Below, one piece after another: positions 7,082-15,584 of a DNA stretch of 53,410 nt (position 1 is its first letter; the number at the start of each line of letters is the position of its first letter). Under the pieces are notes generated by a model. The model searched no databases, was not told the DNA's origin, and was given only the letters and a program-made list of their open reading frames with translations. The translations under genes and the position numbers were made by a program. The DNA lies in contig JAGPVP010000043.1 of assembly GCA_018066965.1 (NCBI GenBank), positions 1 to 53,410 on the forward strand. The letters run 5' to 3'. The DNA comes from Zhongshania sp. GTDB lineage: Bacteria > Pseudomonadota > Gammaproteobacteria > Pseudomonadales > Spongiibacteraceae.

Positions 7082-8284
7082 TCACGCGTCAATACCCAGC
7101 ATATTTGCCGCATTGCCACGCATCATTTTATAAACCTCGTCCTCAGAAAATTCGTCCATTTCCTCTGTCATTTCCGACGGCCACAACAAACCTTCGGGGT
7201 GTGGGTAGTCGGACCCATTAACAATGGTTTCTACCCCGACGCTATGCGCAATACGGCTAAAATCATCTTCGTGAAATGGCACAATTTTAAAATGTTTCCG
7301 AAAGACCTCGCTCGGTAACCCTGGCTTGCCATAGGGCCAACGGCTTTTGTGATCACCAAGACGGTAGATTTTATCCATGGTCTTGAGTAAGTGCGGCAGC
7401 CAAGCGGCGCCAAACTCCACAATCAAAAACTGCAGGCGTGGAAAACGGCCAAACAGGTTTTGGAATATCGTTGCCGAGATCTGGTCAACCACCGTGCGCT
7501 CACCCATGCCAACAAACATATTGAATGCCGTAAAACGATGCGACGGTGGGTTCGCCGGCTCGCCCCACGGCGCGGCATATAGCTCGGTAAACGGGCCGCT
7601 GCCTATATGGTAGGTCACTATCACATTGGCCTCCTGCACACGCGCCCAGAAAGGATCGAAATGCGGATCTGCAGGCGAGCGCCCCTCAATAGGACCAGTA
7701 TTAATATGAACTAAGCGACAGCCTTCTTTTATAATCCTCTCTAGCTCTATCAGCGCTTGGGCAACATCTAGCAGGCTCATCATGGCGGTGGCAAAAACCC
7801 GGCCATCGCCACCCCAACCCCAATCCTCACTAACCCAGCGATTGAAGGCCCGAATACTTGGATACGCTATATCATGATGGATAGGCTTACGAAGCTGATA
7901 TTCCACACCACAGCCCAAGGTCGGAATCATCACACAGGCCTCTACGCCCTGTTCGTCCATCCTTGCAAGACGAGCTTGCTTATCAATGAATTCAGGGCAA
8001 TCAATAGCGCGAATCGCATTGGCGTTTACCGCACCTCCGGTATCAATATCACCCTTAAAAAACGCCTTCATGGCACCAGGCGGGCCAACGTAATCGCCCA
8101 CGCCAACGCTAAAGAAGTTAAGTCGCTCATCACCTAGCTTCATTATTCCAAAGCCGTCATCACGCCCGCGCTCTACCCACACCGTGCGATCTTTGAAACG
8201 AGATTCAATATGCCGACTAAAGCAGTCGTCGGGTTCGTAGTAATGGTTATCGCAATCGATAAGAGAATACGGAAGGGGATTCAT
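7082..8284 (-). CDS. Amidohydrolase_2 family metal-dependent hydrolase/decarboxylase
   Basis: A 400-residue TIM-barrel protein of the amidohydrolase_2 type, the superfamily of aminocarboxymuconate-semialdehyde decarboxylase and related ring-cleavage or carboxy-aromatic enzymes. The N-terminal metal motif reads DCDNHYYEP. A barrel histidine is in VTYHIGSG, and the late aspartate is in NGSDYPHPEG. I start at ATG 8284 (MNPLPYSL), six codons inside the longest frame, because the core begins there. The MaoC-like gene lies upstream on the same strand with a 147-bp gap. Together they suggest catabolism of a cyclic or carboxylated compound. The exact substrate is unknown. Confidence 0.8.
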   Translation of the reverse strand: MNPLPYSLIDCDNHYYEPDDCFSRHIESRFKDRTVWVERGRDDGFGIMKLGDERLNFFSVGVGDYVGPPGAMKAFFKGDIDTGGAVNANAIRAIDCPEFIDKQARLARMDEQGVEACVMIPTLGCGVEYQLRKPIHHDIAYPSIRAFNRWVSEDWGWGGDGRVFATAMMSLLDVAQALIELERIIKEGCRLVHINTGPIEGRSPADPHFDPFWARVQEANVIVTYHIGSGPFTELYAAPWGEPANPPSHRFTAFNMFVGMGERTVVDQISATIFQNLFGRFPRLQFLIVEFGAAWLPHLLKTMDKIYRLGDHKSRWPYGKPGLPSEVFRKHFKIVPFHEDDFSRIAHSVGVETIVNGSDYPHPEGLLWPSEMTEEMDEFSEDEVYKMMRGNAANMLGIDA

Positions 8285-8431
8285 AGCTCGGCGCCTTATC
8301 ACTGATATGACACTACTCTACGCCGGCTCTGGGGCGAACACATTAGCTACAGCAATCACCAGACGGTGACAAAAAAGCTCACCACCGGAAGATTGCCGAT
8401 TTACTCAAAACGTTTTCATAGGATGAATCAA

Positions 8432-8890
8432 TTAAGCGGGGAAATAGCGGCTAATCGTGTCTGCCACGCATGCGGGTCTATCACTACCTTCAATTTCTAC
8501 GGTAATTCTGACGACGGATTGAACGCCGCCCTTTATTTCTTCAATCGACATTAGCTCACCAGTGCCGCGCACACGGGAACCAACCGGCACCGGGGCGGGA
8601 AATCGAATACGGTCACAGCCCACGTTTACGCCCATCGAAATGCCCTGCACCTCAACAATTTGGGGTAGAAACAAGCTCACCAAGGACAGTGTTAAATAGC
8701 CATGGGCAATACATTTACCAAACGGACCGTCCTTGGCACGCGCCGGATCTACGTGTATCCACTGGTGATCACCCGTCGCGTCGGCAAATAAATTAATGCG
8801 TTGCTGATCAATCTCCAACCACTCACTACTGCCCAGCACAGTACCAACGGCTGAGATAAGATCTTGAGGCTGTTTAAAAACGGTAGTCAT
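8432..8890 (-). CDS. MaoC-like (R)-specific enoyl-CoA hydratase/dehydratase
   Basis: A 152-residue hotdog protein with the hydratase-2 signature: ADATGDHQWIHVDPARA, then GKCIAHGYLTLSL. The aspartate and histidine of DHQWIH are the catalytic pair in the family. This form (NodN/MaoC, about 150 residues) hydrates trans-2-enoyl-CoA or acts on side-chain CoA esters in the cytoplasm. The neighbour downstream is the amidohydrolase, which supports a degradative role, but there is no direct evidence of the substrate. Confidence 0.85.
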   Translation of the reverse strand: MTTVFKQPQDLISAVGTVLGSSEWLEIDQQRINLFADATGDHQWIHVDPARAKDGPFGKCIAHGYLTLSLVSLFLPQIVEVQGISMGVNVGCDRIRFPAPVPVGSRVRGTGELMSIEEIKGGVQSVVRITVEIEGSDRPACVADTISRYFPA

Positions 8891-9182
8891 GGGCTCTCCG
8901 GTGTCACACTGACATCTTCTTTTAGTTATCCAGCCCCTGCTAAATCAAAGATGACTTGGATATCGAATCATACAATGGCAACTCTACCACTGCCCGTAAA
9001 TCCTGAGGCATCGTCTATCAGGACGACAAAGAACCATCCCGACCTTATCCACAAGCGCAAATATCACCCGCTAGGATATCCGCTACAATGTAGCCCAAGG
9101 CACAACTTATTTATTAAATCGGGTTCTAAGTGAAAGAGCGAAAGGAACCTAAAAAATAATATTGGGATAAATAACACCGTAT
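8891..9182. promoter_or_regulatory. Divergent promoter region between maoC-like gene and cls
   Basis: No gene is visible in these 292 bp. They must hold the promoters for the two divergent genes. A TACAAT at 9084-9089 could be a -10 box for cls and lies within a 6-1-6 palindrome (9082-9094, GCTACA-a-TGTAGC), which might be an operator. No matching -35 box is clear. A lone TTATCCACA (9045-9053) looks like a DnaA box but is single. Confidence 0.35.
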
Positions 9183-10649
9183 ATGGCCACATACTCCGCA
9201 CCAGAATTATGGAACTGGCTTAGCGCTAACCTAACAGGCATCGGTGCCTTGTTAGCCGCCATTTTCGCCGTACTAGGTGTTTTATCCGCTTTAGAAGCAA
9301 TACTGAAAACCCGAACAGCGCAAGGTGCCGTAGCGTGGGCCATCGTTCTTGTTGGCTTTCCCCCTGTTTTTGTGCCGCTGTATTGGATATTTGGTCGCCG
9401 GAAATTTCGCGGCTATGCCTTAGCCAAGCGCAACAATCACCTACAAATTGACGAAGTAGCCGACGACCTACTCACTGGTTTCCCTGAGTTTGGCACCGAA
9501 ACAAGCAGCAATGACCCACGCCTAATTGCGTTAGAGCAGCTCACCACGTTGCCATTTTGCACCCACAACGACTGCCAGCTACTTATTAACGGCGCGCCCG
9601 CATTTAACGAGATCCTCACCCGCATTGAGGCCGCGAAAGACTATGTGTTGCTGGAATTTTATATTATTCGCGATGACAAAATCGGCCGTGAACTAGCCGA
9701 ACTACTAATTAAAAAGGCCCAGCAGGGGCTGCGCATTTTCTTCGTTTACGACGAAATCGGCTGCCTCAAACTTCCCAATCAGTATTTGCAAAACTTGCGT
9801 AATAACGGGGTCAATATACGCCCCTTTAATACCACCAAAGGGCTGGGTAATCGCCTGCAGCTTAACTTTCGCAACCACCGCAAAATTGTGGTGTGCGACG
9901 GTGATTACGCCTTTATCGGCGGTATGAATATTGGCGATGAATACCGCGATATGCACCCGGTTCTCACACCGTGGCGCGACACAGGTATCTCGATATCTGG
10001 CCCGGCAGTGCAATCGGTGCAAATGGCCTTTGCCGAAGACTGGTTCTGGGCTAGCGAATCATTACCCAAGCTTAATTGGCAGGTCACCACCGCCAGCGGT
10101 AACTTAAATACATTAGTATTGGCCACTGGACCAGCCGACAACACCGACAGTTGCGCACTGTACTTTTTGAATATGATCCACCAAGCTCGCCAGCGACTGT
10201 GGATAGTCAGCCCATATTTTGTTCCCGACGCACCGGTAATCTACGCATTGCAGCTGGCAGCCATGCGCGGGGTCGATGTACGAATTATGCTGCCGGCTAA
10301 ACCCGACAAGCTAATGATTCAACTTTCGTCTTATACGGCCATCAAAGAAACCCTTTCCAGAGGCGTACAGTTTTATTACTACCAAGACGGCTTCTTGCAT
10401 CAGAAAGTCATGTTAGTAGATGATGATATTAGCGTAGTCGGTACCGCCAATATGGATAACCGCTCATTTCGTCTCAATTTTGAACTCTGCGTTATCAATC
10501 ACAGCGTGGACTTTGCCAGCAAAATGGAAAATATGCTTAACGACGATTTTCAGAAATGTAAGCAATTATTGCCGCGAGAAGTGGCCCGATGGTCGCTCAA
10601 ACGTCGCATTCTCAGCCGTTGCGCCTACCTATTCGCACCACTGCAATAA
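9183..10649 (+). CDS. cls: Cardiolipin synthase (phospholipase D family)
   Basis: Condenses two phosphatidylglycerols to cardiolipin at the inner membrane. The 488-residue protein begins with two membrane helices (about 16-40 and 48-70), then has paired PLD domains. The two HKD motifs are HRKIVVCDGDYAFIGGMN (His at about 232) and HQKVMLVDDDISVVGTANMD (His at about 406). Length and layout match ClsA. The pqiA-like gene starts nine bases after its stop, so the lipid synthesis gene leads an operon with MCE-type lipid transport genes. Confidence 0.93.
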   Translation: MATYSAPELWNWLSANLTGIGALLAAIFAVLGVLSALEAILKTRTAQGAVAWAIVLVGFPPVFVPLYWIFGRRKFRGYALAKRNNHLQIDEVADDLLTGFPEFGTETSSNDPRLIALEQLTTLPFCTHNDCQLLINGAPAFNEILTRIEAAKDYVLLEFYIIRDDKIGRELAELLIKKAQQGLRIFFVYDEIGCLKLPNQYLQNLRNNGVNIRPFNTTKGLGNRLQLNFRNHRKIVVCDGDYAFIGGMNIGDEYRDMHPVLTPWRDTGISISGPAVQSVQMAFAEDWFWASESLPKLNWQVTTASGNLNTLVLATGPADNTDSCALYFLNMIHQARQRLWIVSPYFVPDAPVIYALQLAAMRGVDVRIMLPAKPDKLMIQLSSYTAIKETLSRGVQFYYYQDGFLHQKVMLVDDDISVVGTANMDNRSFRLNFELCVINHSVDFASKMENMLNDDFQKCKQLLPREVARWSLKRRILSRCAYLFAPLQ

Positions 10650-10657
10650 ATAACCCC

Positions 10658-11287
10658 ATGACCGAACCCAGTCATATACCTAAACACGCCACTGCCTGCC
10701 CAGACTGCGATATGTTATTGCAAACGGCGCAGTCAAATCATCACCTAGAAGGCCGCTGTCCGCGCTGTAAGGCCGTGCTGTGGCACGCGGCCAAACACAC
10801 CGATACCATTAGCTTTGCGGCTGCCATCAGCGGTCTTATATTATTTTACCCAGCAATAACGCTACCCATTCTTAAATTAAGCATGGTCGGCCAGCGCGGC
10901 AGTAATTCTCTGCTTGGCGGCATCTATCGCATGTGGTTAGAAAACGAACAAGTGCTAGCGGTATTAATTATGCTGTGCTCGCTCGTTGCGCCACTTATAC
11001 ATTTGCTGCTAACGGCCGTGGTCTGCTTCAGTATTAGACTGAATCATTACCCGCGGCATTTCCCGCTGTGGTTAAAATACAAAGTCTGGATGCAGGGCTG
11101 GAATATGCTTGAAGTCTATGCAATGGGGATTATCGTCGCCTACGTTAAGGTAATGCACGACGGCGAGGTGAGTGTTTCTGGCGGCACCTACTGCCTTAGC
11201 GCGCTTCTCCTTTGTATCATTTTATGTAGCCAGTATTTTCACGAAGAACAGGCATGGCAACACTGGGAGCAAAATAAACCCGCATGA
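10658..11287 (+). CDS. pqiA: PqiA-domain inner membrane protein, first half of a split PqiA/LetA
   Basis: Started at ATG 10658, the protein has 209 residues. The frame is open from 10589, inside cls. It opens with a zinc-ribbon-like pair (ACPDCDMLL, then GRCPRCKAVLW) typical of PqiA/LetA, followed by about four membrane helices. In E. coli PqiA and LetA carry two such modules in one chain; here the modules are separate genes. The stop overlaps the next start (ATGA at 11284). These proteins are inner-membrane partners of MCE proteins in lipid movement between membranes. Confidence 0.85.
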   Translation: MTEPSHIPKHATACPDCDMLLQTAQSNHHLEGRCPRCKAVLWHAAKHTDTISFAAAISGLILFYPAITLPILKLSMVGQRGSNSLLGGIYRMWLENEQVLAVLIMLCSLVAPLIHLLLTAVVCFSIRLNHYPRHFPLWLKYKVWMQGWNMLEVYAMGIIVAYVKVMHDGEVSVSGGTYCLSALLLCIILCSQYFHEEQAWQHWEQNKPA

Positions 11288-11904
11288 CTATTAGCGCCCA
11301 ACAACGCGGCATCGCCCGCTGCAGTGAATGCGGCAAACTCAGCCAGCTGCCCACGCTCAACCGTAACACCACCGCGGCATGTCCGCGCTGCAGCGCTACG
11401 CTAAGTTTTCGCAAACCACAGAGTTTGCAGCGCAGCTGGGCCTACACCATTGCCGCAACCGCGCTGCTAGTACCCGCAAATATTTTACCTATACTGACGG
11501 TAATTAGCTTTGGTCAGGGCGACCCCGACACCATCATGTCTGGTGTGGTTAAACTGTGGGTGTCTGACCTGCAAGCCATCGCCGCCATCGTATTTATTGC
11601 CAGTATTGCGGTGCCGGTAATCAAGCTAATTATTCTGGTTATTTTAATGTTAGTTGTGCAATTGCAACTGCCGCTAAGCCGTCAACAATGTACAGTACTG
11701 TATCGCTTTATTCACTTCATTGGCCGCTGGTCAATGCTCGATTTATTTATGATTTCTATCTTGGTCACACTGGTACACCTAGGCAATATTGCCACGGTGG
11801 AGAGCGGCCCCGCAGCCACCGCCTTCGCCGCGGTGGTGGTACTTACACTATTTGCCGCTAATAGTTTTGACCCGCGTTTATTATGGGATTTAGACAATGA
11901 CTGA
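11284..11904 (+). CDS. pqiA: PqiA-domain inner membrane protein, second half of a split PqiA/LetA
   Basis: The 206-residue product repeats the module of the previous gene: a zinc ribbon (RCSECGKLSQLP, then ACPRCSATLSF) followed by about four membrane helices, including the characteristic VPANILPILT. It starts in a 4-base overlap with the first half and itself overlaps the MCE gene by 8 bases, so all three are translationally coupled. The two halves probably pair to form the equivalent of a single E. coli LetA/PqiA. Confidence 0.87.
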   Translation: MTISAQQRGIARCSECGKLSQLPTLNRNTTAACPRCSATLSFRKPQSLQRSWAYTIAATALLVPANILPILTVISFGQGDPDTIMSGVVKLWVSDLQAIAAIVFIASIAVPVIKLIILVILMLVVQLQLPLSRQQCTVLYRFIHFIGRWSMLDLFMISILVTLVHLGNIATVESGPAATAFAAVVVLTLFAANSFDPRLLWDLDND

Positions 11905-14218
11905 CCGCAACATCTCGTCCGCCGTGCTCACCCCAAAGCGCGGTCTTTCTGCCATTTGGTTACTGCCGATTATTGCCTTGGGTATTGCGGTTTGGCTCAT
12001 GTATAAAAGTCTTAGCGATAGCGGCCTTAGCGTCACTGTCGCCTTCGACAATGGCAGCGGCATTAATGTGGGTAAAACGCCGGTAATCTACCAAGGCATT
12101 AATGTTGGCCACGTGCAAAGTTTACAGCTCGACGACGATCTTGAGGGCGTCACTGCCACCCTCGAACTATCGCAGCAAATAGAGCCACTCATTAAAGAAA
12201 ACACCAAGTTCTGGCTGGTAAAGCCGCAAATTTCGCTGTCTGGTGTATCGGGGTTAGATACCCTTGTTGCCGGCAATTACATTAGCTTCAATCCCGGTGA
12301 CGGCAAAGCCAGCCAACACTTCACCGCGCTAAATACGCCGCCACCGCAAACCAATAATTTGCCCGGCCTGCGTTTGGTATTAAATGCCGCAGAATTGGGT
12401 TCGCTCTCGGTCGGCGCACCAGTGTTGTATCAACAAATTGATGTGGGCGATATTGAGGGCTACCAACTCAGCGACGACAAGATTGAAGTTAATATTCGCA
12501 TCGACCCCCAATATAGTCATTTAGTAAATAGCAGCTCGCGATTTTGGGTTCAAAGTGGCCTCAAAATAAATGCCGGACTGCAGGGCATTGATATAGAAAC
12601 AGGTTCGATGGCGAGCATTTTAGCTGGCGGCATCGCCTTTGATACACCATCAAAGTCTGATCCCGAAACTGAAAATAACGCGACATTTAAATTATTCCAA
12701 AACCAAGAACGCGCCAAAGGCAGTAAGAATATTAGCGTGTATTTTAGCAATCCCGACGGTTTAAATATTGGCAGTAGCGTACGCCTACTAGGCATGGAAG
12801 TCGGCAAAGTAGAAGGCCTACAATTTGTTGATGACAACCCGAATCTCGGCGCCAATATACGTATCGCAATCTCGTCGCCACACCATCGCTACCTAAACGA
12901 GAGCACTAAGTTTTGGCTGGTAAAACCCGAAGTCTCCAGCAGTGGAGTCAGCGGTTTAGACGCCTTAATTGGCGGCCCTTATATAAACCTTCAAGTCGAA
13001 GGCAAAGGCGGCACAATTCCAGAGCAATACACCGCATTAGTAAAGGCACCCGAAAGCCGAGTACAACAACCCGGCTTGCGACTCACCCTGCGCAGCGATG
13101 AGCTTAGCTCGGTAAGCATCGGCAGTAAAATCTACTACCGCAAAATTGCGGTGGGCCAAGTCGAGTCTGTCGACCTTGATAAAGACGGCGTAAATATCGG
13201 CATTTTTATTCACCAGCGTTACGCCAACTTAGTTCACCGTGAATCCCAGTTTTGGAATGCCAGCGGGCTAAGTATTAGCGGCGGCTTAAGTGGTCTCGAT
13301 ATTCATGCTGATTCCCTAGCAACGATTGTTGCGGGCGGTATTGCCTTTCACACGCCCGAGGTCAATAAGCCGCAATCTGCATGGGAAGGCTTACGCTACA
13401 CCCTGTACCCAGACTTCCAAAGTACCTACGCGGAAAAAGGCCGTGATATTAGCCTGTATTTTGCGAGCGGCAGCAATATTAATAAGGGCACAGAAATTAA
13501 GTATCAGGGCATTAAAGTTGGCGAGGTGGTCACGGTAGAATTAGACGACAATATGGATCGCGTAAAAGTCAGCGCTCGCCTTGCACCGTCAGCTAAAGCC
13601 TTGGCGCGCACAGGCAGCCAGTTCTGGGTGGTGCGGCCGCAGCTCGGACTCATCGGCACCCGCAATTTAGAAACCCTCGTCACTGGCAGCTATATTAGCG
13701 TTCGGCCCGGCTACGGTAGCGTCGAAACCAAGTTCGTTGCGCTTGATAAGCCACCACCACTCAGCAAACCCAGCAATGGTTTAAACCTGATTGTTACCGC
13801 CGCCCAACGCGGCTCTATAAAAGAAGGCGTAAAAGTCTTTTACCGCGACATTCCGGTTGGCGAGGTTTTTGGCTACGAACTGGCGGAAGATGCCACCCAA
13901 ACGCTTATTCACATCAACATTGAACCCCGCTATACCAGCCTTGTGCGTGAAAATAGTGAGTTCTGGAATTCTAGCGGTATCGCGGTAAAATTTGGCCTAT
14001 TCAGCGGTGCTACCATTCGCAGCAAGTCTATTGAATCTTTGTTAGAGGGCGGCATTGCTTTTGCCACGCCGGGCGGTGAAGACTTGGCTCCCGTGGTGAA
14101 CGACGGTAAGAACTTTGCGCTTCATCAATCTGTCGATCAACGCTGGCTAGAATGGACACCTCAAATTACCCTGCCAAAAGAAGCCGACACGGGTGAAAAC
14201 TGGATACGCGCTGATTAA
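11897..14218 (+). CDS. MCE/MlaD-domain intermembrane transport protein, LetB/PqiB-like with six MCE domains
   Basis: The 773-residue protein has one N-terminal membrane anchor (about 17-37), then tandem MCE domains in the periplasm. I count six by their starts, near residues 43, 157, 278, 393, about 510 and about 625, each with a G-x-x-V-x-Y/L-x-G-I/M-x-V-G-x-V core such as GKTPVIYQGINVGHV. E. coli PqiB has three MCE domains and LetB (YebT) seven, so this is an intermediate form. Such proteins stack hexameric rings into a lipid tunnel to the outer membrane. It follows the split pqiA genes in one operon. Confidence 0.9.
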   Translation: MTDRNISSAVLTPKRGLSAIWLLPIIALGIAVWLMYKSLSDSGLSVTVAFDNGSGINVGKTPVIYQGINVGHVQSLQLDDDLEGVTATLELSQQIEPLIKENTKFWLVKPQISLSGVSGLDTLVAGNYISFNPGDGKASQHFTALNTPPPQTNNLPGLRLVLNAAELGSLSVGAPVLYQQIDVGDIEGYQLSDDKIEVNIRIDPQYSHLVNSSSRFWVQSGLKINAGLQGIDIETGSMASILAGGIAFDTPSKSDPETENNATFKLFQNQERAKGSKNISVYFSNPDGLNIGSSVRLLGMEVGKVEGLQFVDDNPNLGANIRIAISSPHHRYLNESTKFWLVKPEVSSSGVSGLDALIGGPYINLQVEGKGGTIPEQYTALVKAPESRVQQPGLRLTLRSDELSSVSIGSKIYYRKIAVGQVESVDLDKDGVNIGIFIHQRYANLVHRESQFWNASGLSISGGLSGLDIHADSLATIVAGGIAFHTPEVNKPQSAWEGLRYTLYPDFQSTYAEKGRDISLYFASGSNINKGTEIKYQGIKVGEVVTVELDDNMDRVKVSARLAPSAKALARTGSQFWVVRPQLGLIGTRNLETLVTGSYISVRPGYGSVETKFVALDKPPPLSKPSNGLNLIVTAAQRGSIKEGVKVFYRDIPVGEVFGYELAEDATQTLIHINIEPRYTSLVRENSEFWNSSGIAVKFGLFSGATIRSKSIESLLEGGIAFATPGGEDLAPVVNDGKNFALHQSVDQRWLEWTPQITLPKEADTGENWIRAD

Positions 14219-14269
14219 CAAGTTTTCACAACATCGTCACCCAGATAACGATACAATGCCCCTACTTTG

Positions 14270-14336
14270 ATACCCAGTGCACACGGCTTCGTGTGCACAT
14301 GTCGTTTGGTGCCACAACGTACACAACACTGGGTGT
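14270..14336 (+). promoter_or_regulatory. Nested inverted repeats in the leader of the RND efflux operon
   Basis: GTGCACACG (14277-14285) and CGTGTGCAC (14290-14298) form a perfect 9-bp stem with loop GCTT. ACCCAGTG (14272-14279) also pairs perfectly with CACTGGGT (14327-14334), extendable by two pairs. The two stems share the bases GTG, so in RNA they would compete at their edge. A TACAAT at 14252-14257 could be a -10 box placing the structure in the transcript leader. It may be a regulator site or an RNA switch; the sequence alone does not decide. Confidence 0.55.
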
Positions 14337-14360
14337 AATCACGAAATAGAGAACGTCTGC

Positions 14361-15584
14361 GTGTTAAAAACTTCGAAACAAACTCGCCAATCGGCAGCTG
14401 TTATTGTCATTGCCATTGTCATTGCCGCTATCTTCTTCGCTTTAAAGCCACCACCTGAAACCATCATTACCGTACCGCCCGCATTGAATATCGACGTTGC
14501 AATTGCTGAAAAACAAACCCTATCGATTGCCGTTAGCTCTCAAGGCACCGTACAGCCACGAACAGAAACCATTTTAATTACTGAGGTATCTGGCAAAATA
14601 ATCGAGGTTGCGCCGCAGTTTCAAAGCGGCGGCCTAGTTGAAAAAGATGAGTTATTACTCAGCATTGATCCCCGTAATTACGATGTTGAAGTCAAACGCG
14701 CCGAAGCAAATGCCGCCACCGCCTTTAGTAATTTAATTCAAGAGAAAGGACGCGCCGCCGTCGCGAAGCAAGACCTTAAAAAGTATCCGCGCCAATACGC
14801 CAGCAAAGAAGCGCATTACCTCGCTCTGCGACTGCCGCAATTAAAAGAAGCACAAGCACGCTTAGATTCTGCCAAGGCAGATCTAGAGCACGCTAAGAAC
14901 AACTTGGATCGCACCAAAATTCGCGCCCCCTACCGTGGCATCATTAAGGCGCGCAGTGTTGATCTTGGTCAATTTGTTAGCCCCGGCACCCAGCTCGGTC
15001 AAGTCTTCGCGGTAGATTTTGCAGAAGTTCGACTTCCTATCCCCGCCGACCGCTTGGCGTATTTAGCGCTTCCAGACAGTTATGGTAACGATAAAGCTCC
15101 CGCCGTTATTTTAGAAAATGAGCTAGGTCGTGTATGGCAGGGCAAGATAGGTCGTACCGAGGCTGTATTAGATGAGCGCAGCAGAGTGCTGTTTGCGGTC
15201 GCGAAAATTGACGACCCCTACGGCCTAGAAAACGGCGGTGAAACCTTGCTGATGGGTAGCTTTGTTAAAGCAGAAATCAGCGGTAAAAAAATTGAGGGTT
15301 TGGTTGCCATCCCACGCTATATTTTACGCACCGGTAACAAAGTGTGGGTACTCGACGACGAGCAGCGTATCCGCAATCGAGATATCAAAACGCTGCATAC
15401 CGAAGGCAAGCTGGTCTATGTTTACGAGGGCTTAAACGATGGCGATATTATCTGCTTATCAACTATTCCCAACGCCGTCGCCGGCACCAAGGTAGATGTA
15501 AACAACAGCACAAAAACCAGCAGCTTGGTGGACGCGCGTTTAGATCAGATAGCTGACAGCAGCGCAGAGACCAATAAGCTATGA
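14361..15584 (+). CDS. RND efflux periplasmic adaptor (membrane fusion protein, HlyD/AcrA type)
   Basis: I start at GTG 14361, giving 407 residues, because the charged MLKTSKQTRQ and a membrane anchor (about 13-29, AAVIVIAIVIAAIFF) follow. The longer frame from 14277 runs through the leader hairpins. The adaptor has a lipoyl half-motif (about 60-80), a helical hairpin rich in A, K and E, the second lipoyl half with NNLDRTKIRAPYRGIIKARSV, and a beta-barrel domain. It would link the inner-membrane pump to an outer-membrane channel; no tolC-like gene is in the window. It overlaps the permease gene by 4 bases. Confidence 0.9.
   Translation: MLKTSKQTRQSAAVIVIAIVIAAIFFALKPPPETIITVPPALNIDVAIAEKQTLSIAVSSQGTVQPRTETILITEVSGKIIEVAPQFQSGGLVEKDELLLSIDPRNYDVEVKRAEANAATAFSNLIQEKGRAAVAKQDLKKYPRQYASKEAHYLALRLPQLKEAQARLDSAKADLEHAKNNLDRTKIRAPYRGIIKARSVDLGQFVSPGTQLGQVFAVDFAEVRLPIPADRLAYLALPDSYGNDKAPAVILENELGRVWQGKIGRTEAVLDERSRVLFAVAKIDDPYGLENGGETLLMGSFVKAEISGKKIEGLVAIPRYILRTGNKVWVLDDEQRIRNRDIKTLHTEGKLVYVYEGLNDGDIICLSTIPNAVAGTKVDVNNSTKTSSLVDARLDQIADSSAETNKL

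Noticed and set aside
9045-9053. A perfect DnaA box TTATCCACA
   Set aside because: Single copy with no other boxes, no AT-rich unwinding region and no dnaA/dnaN/gyrB context, so it is not an origin.
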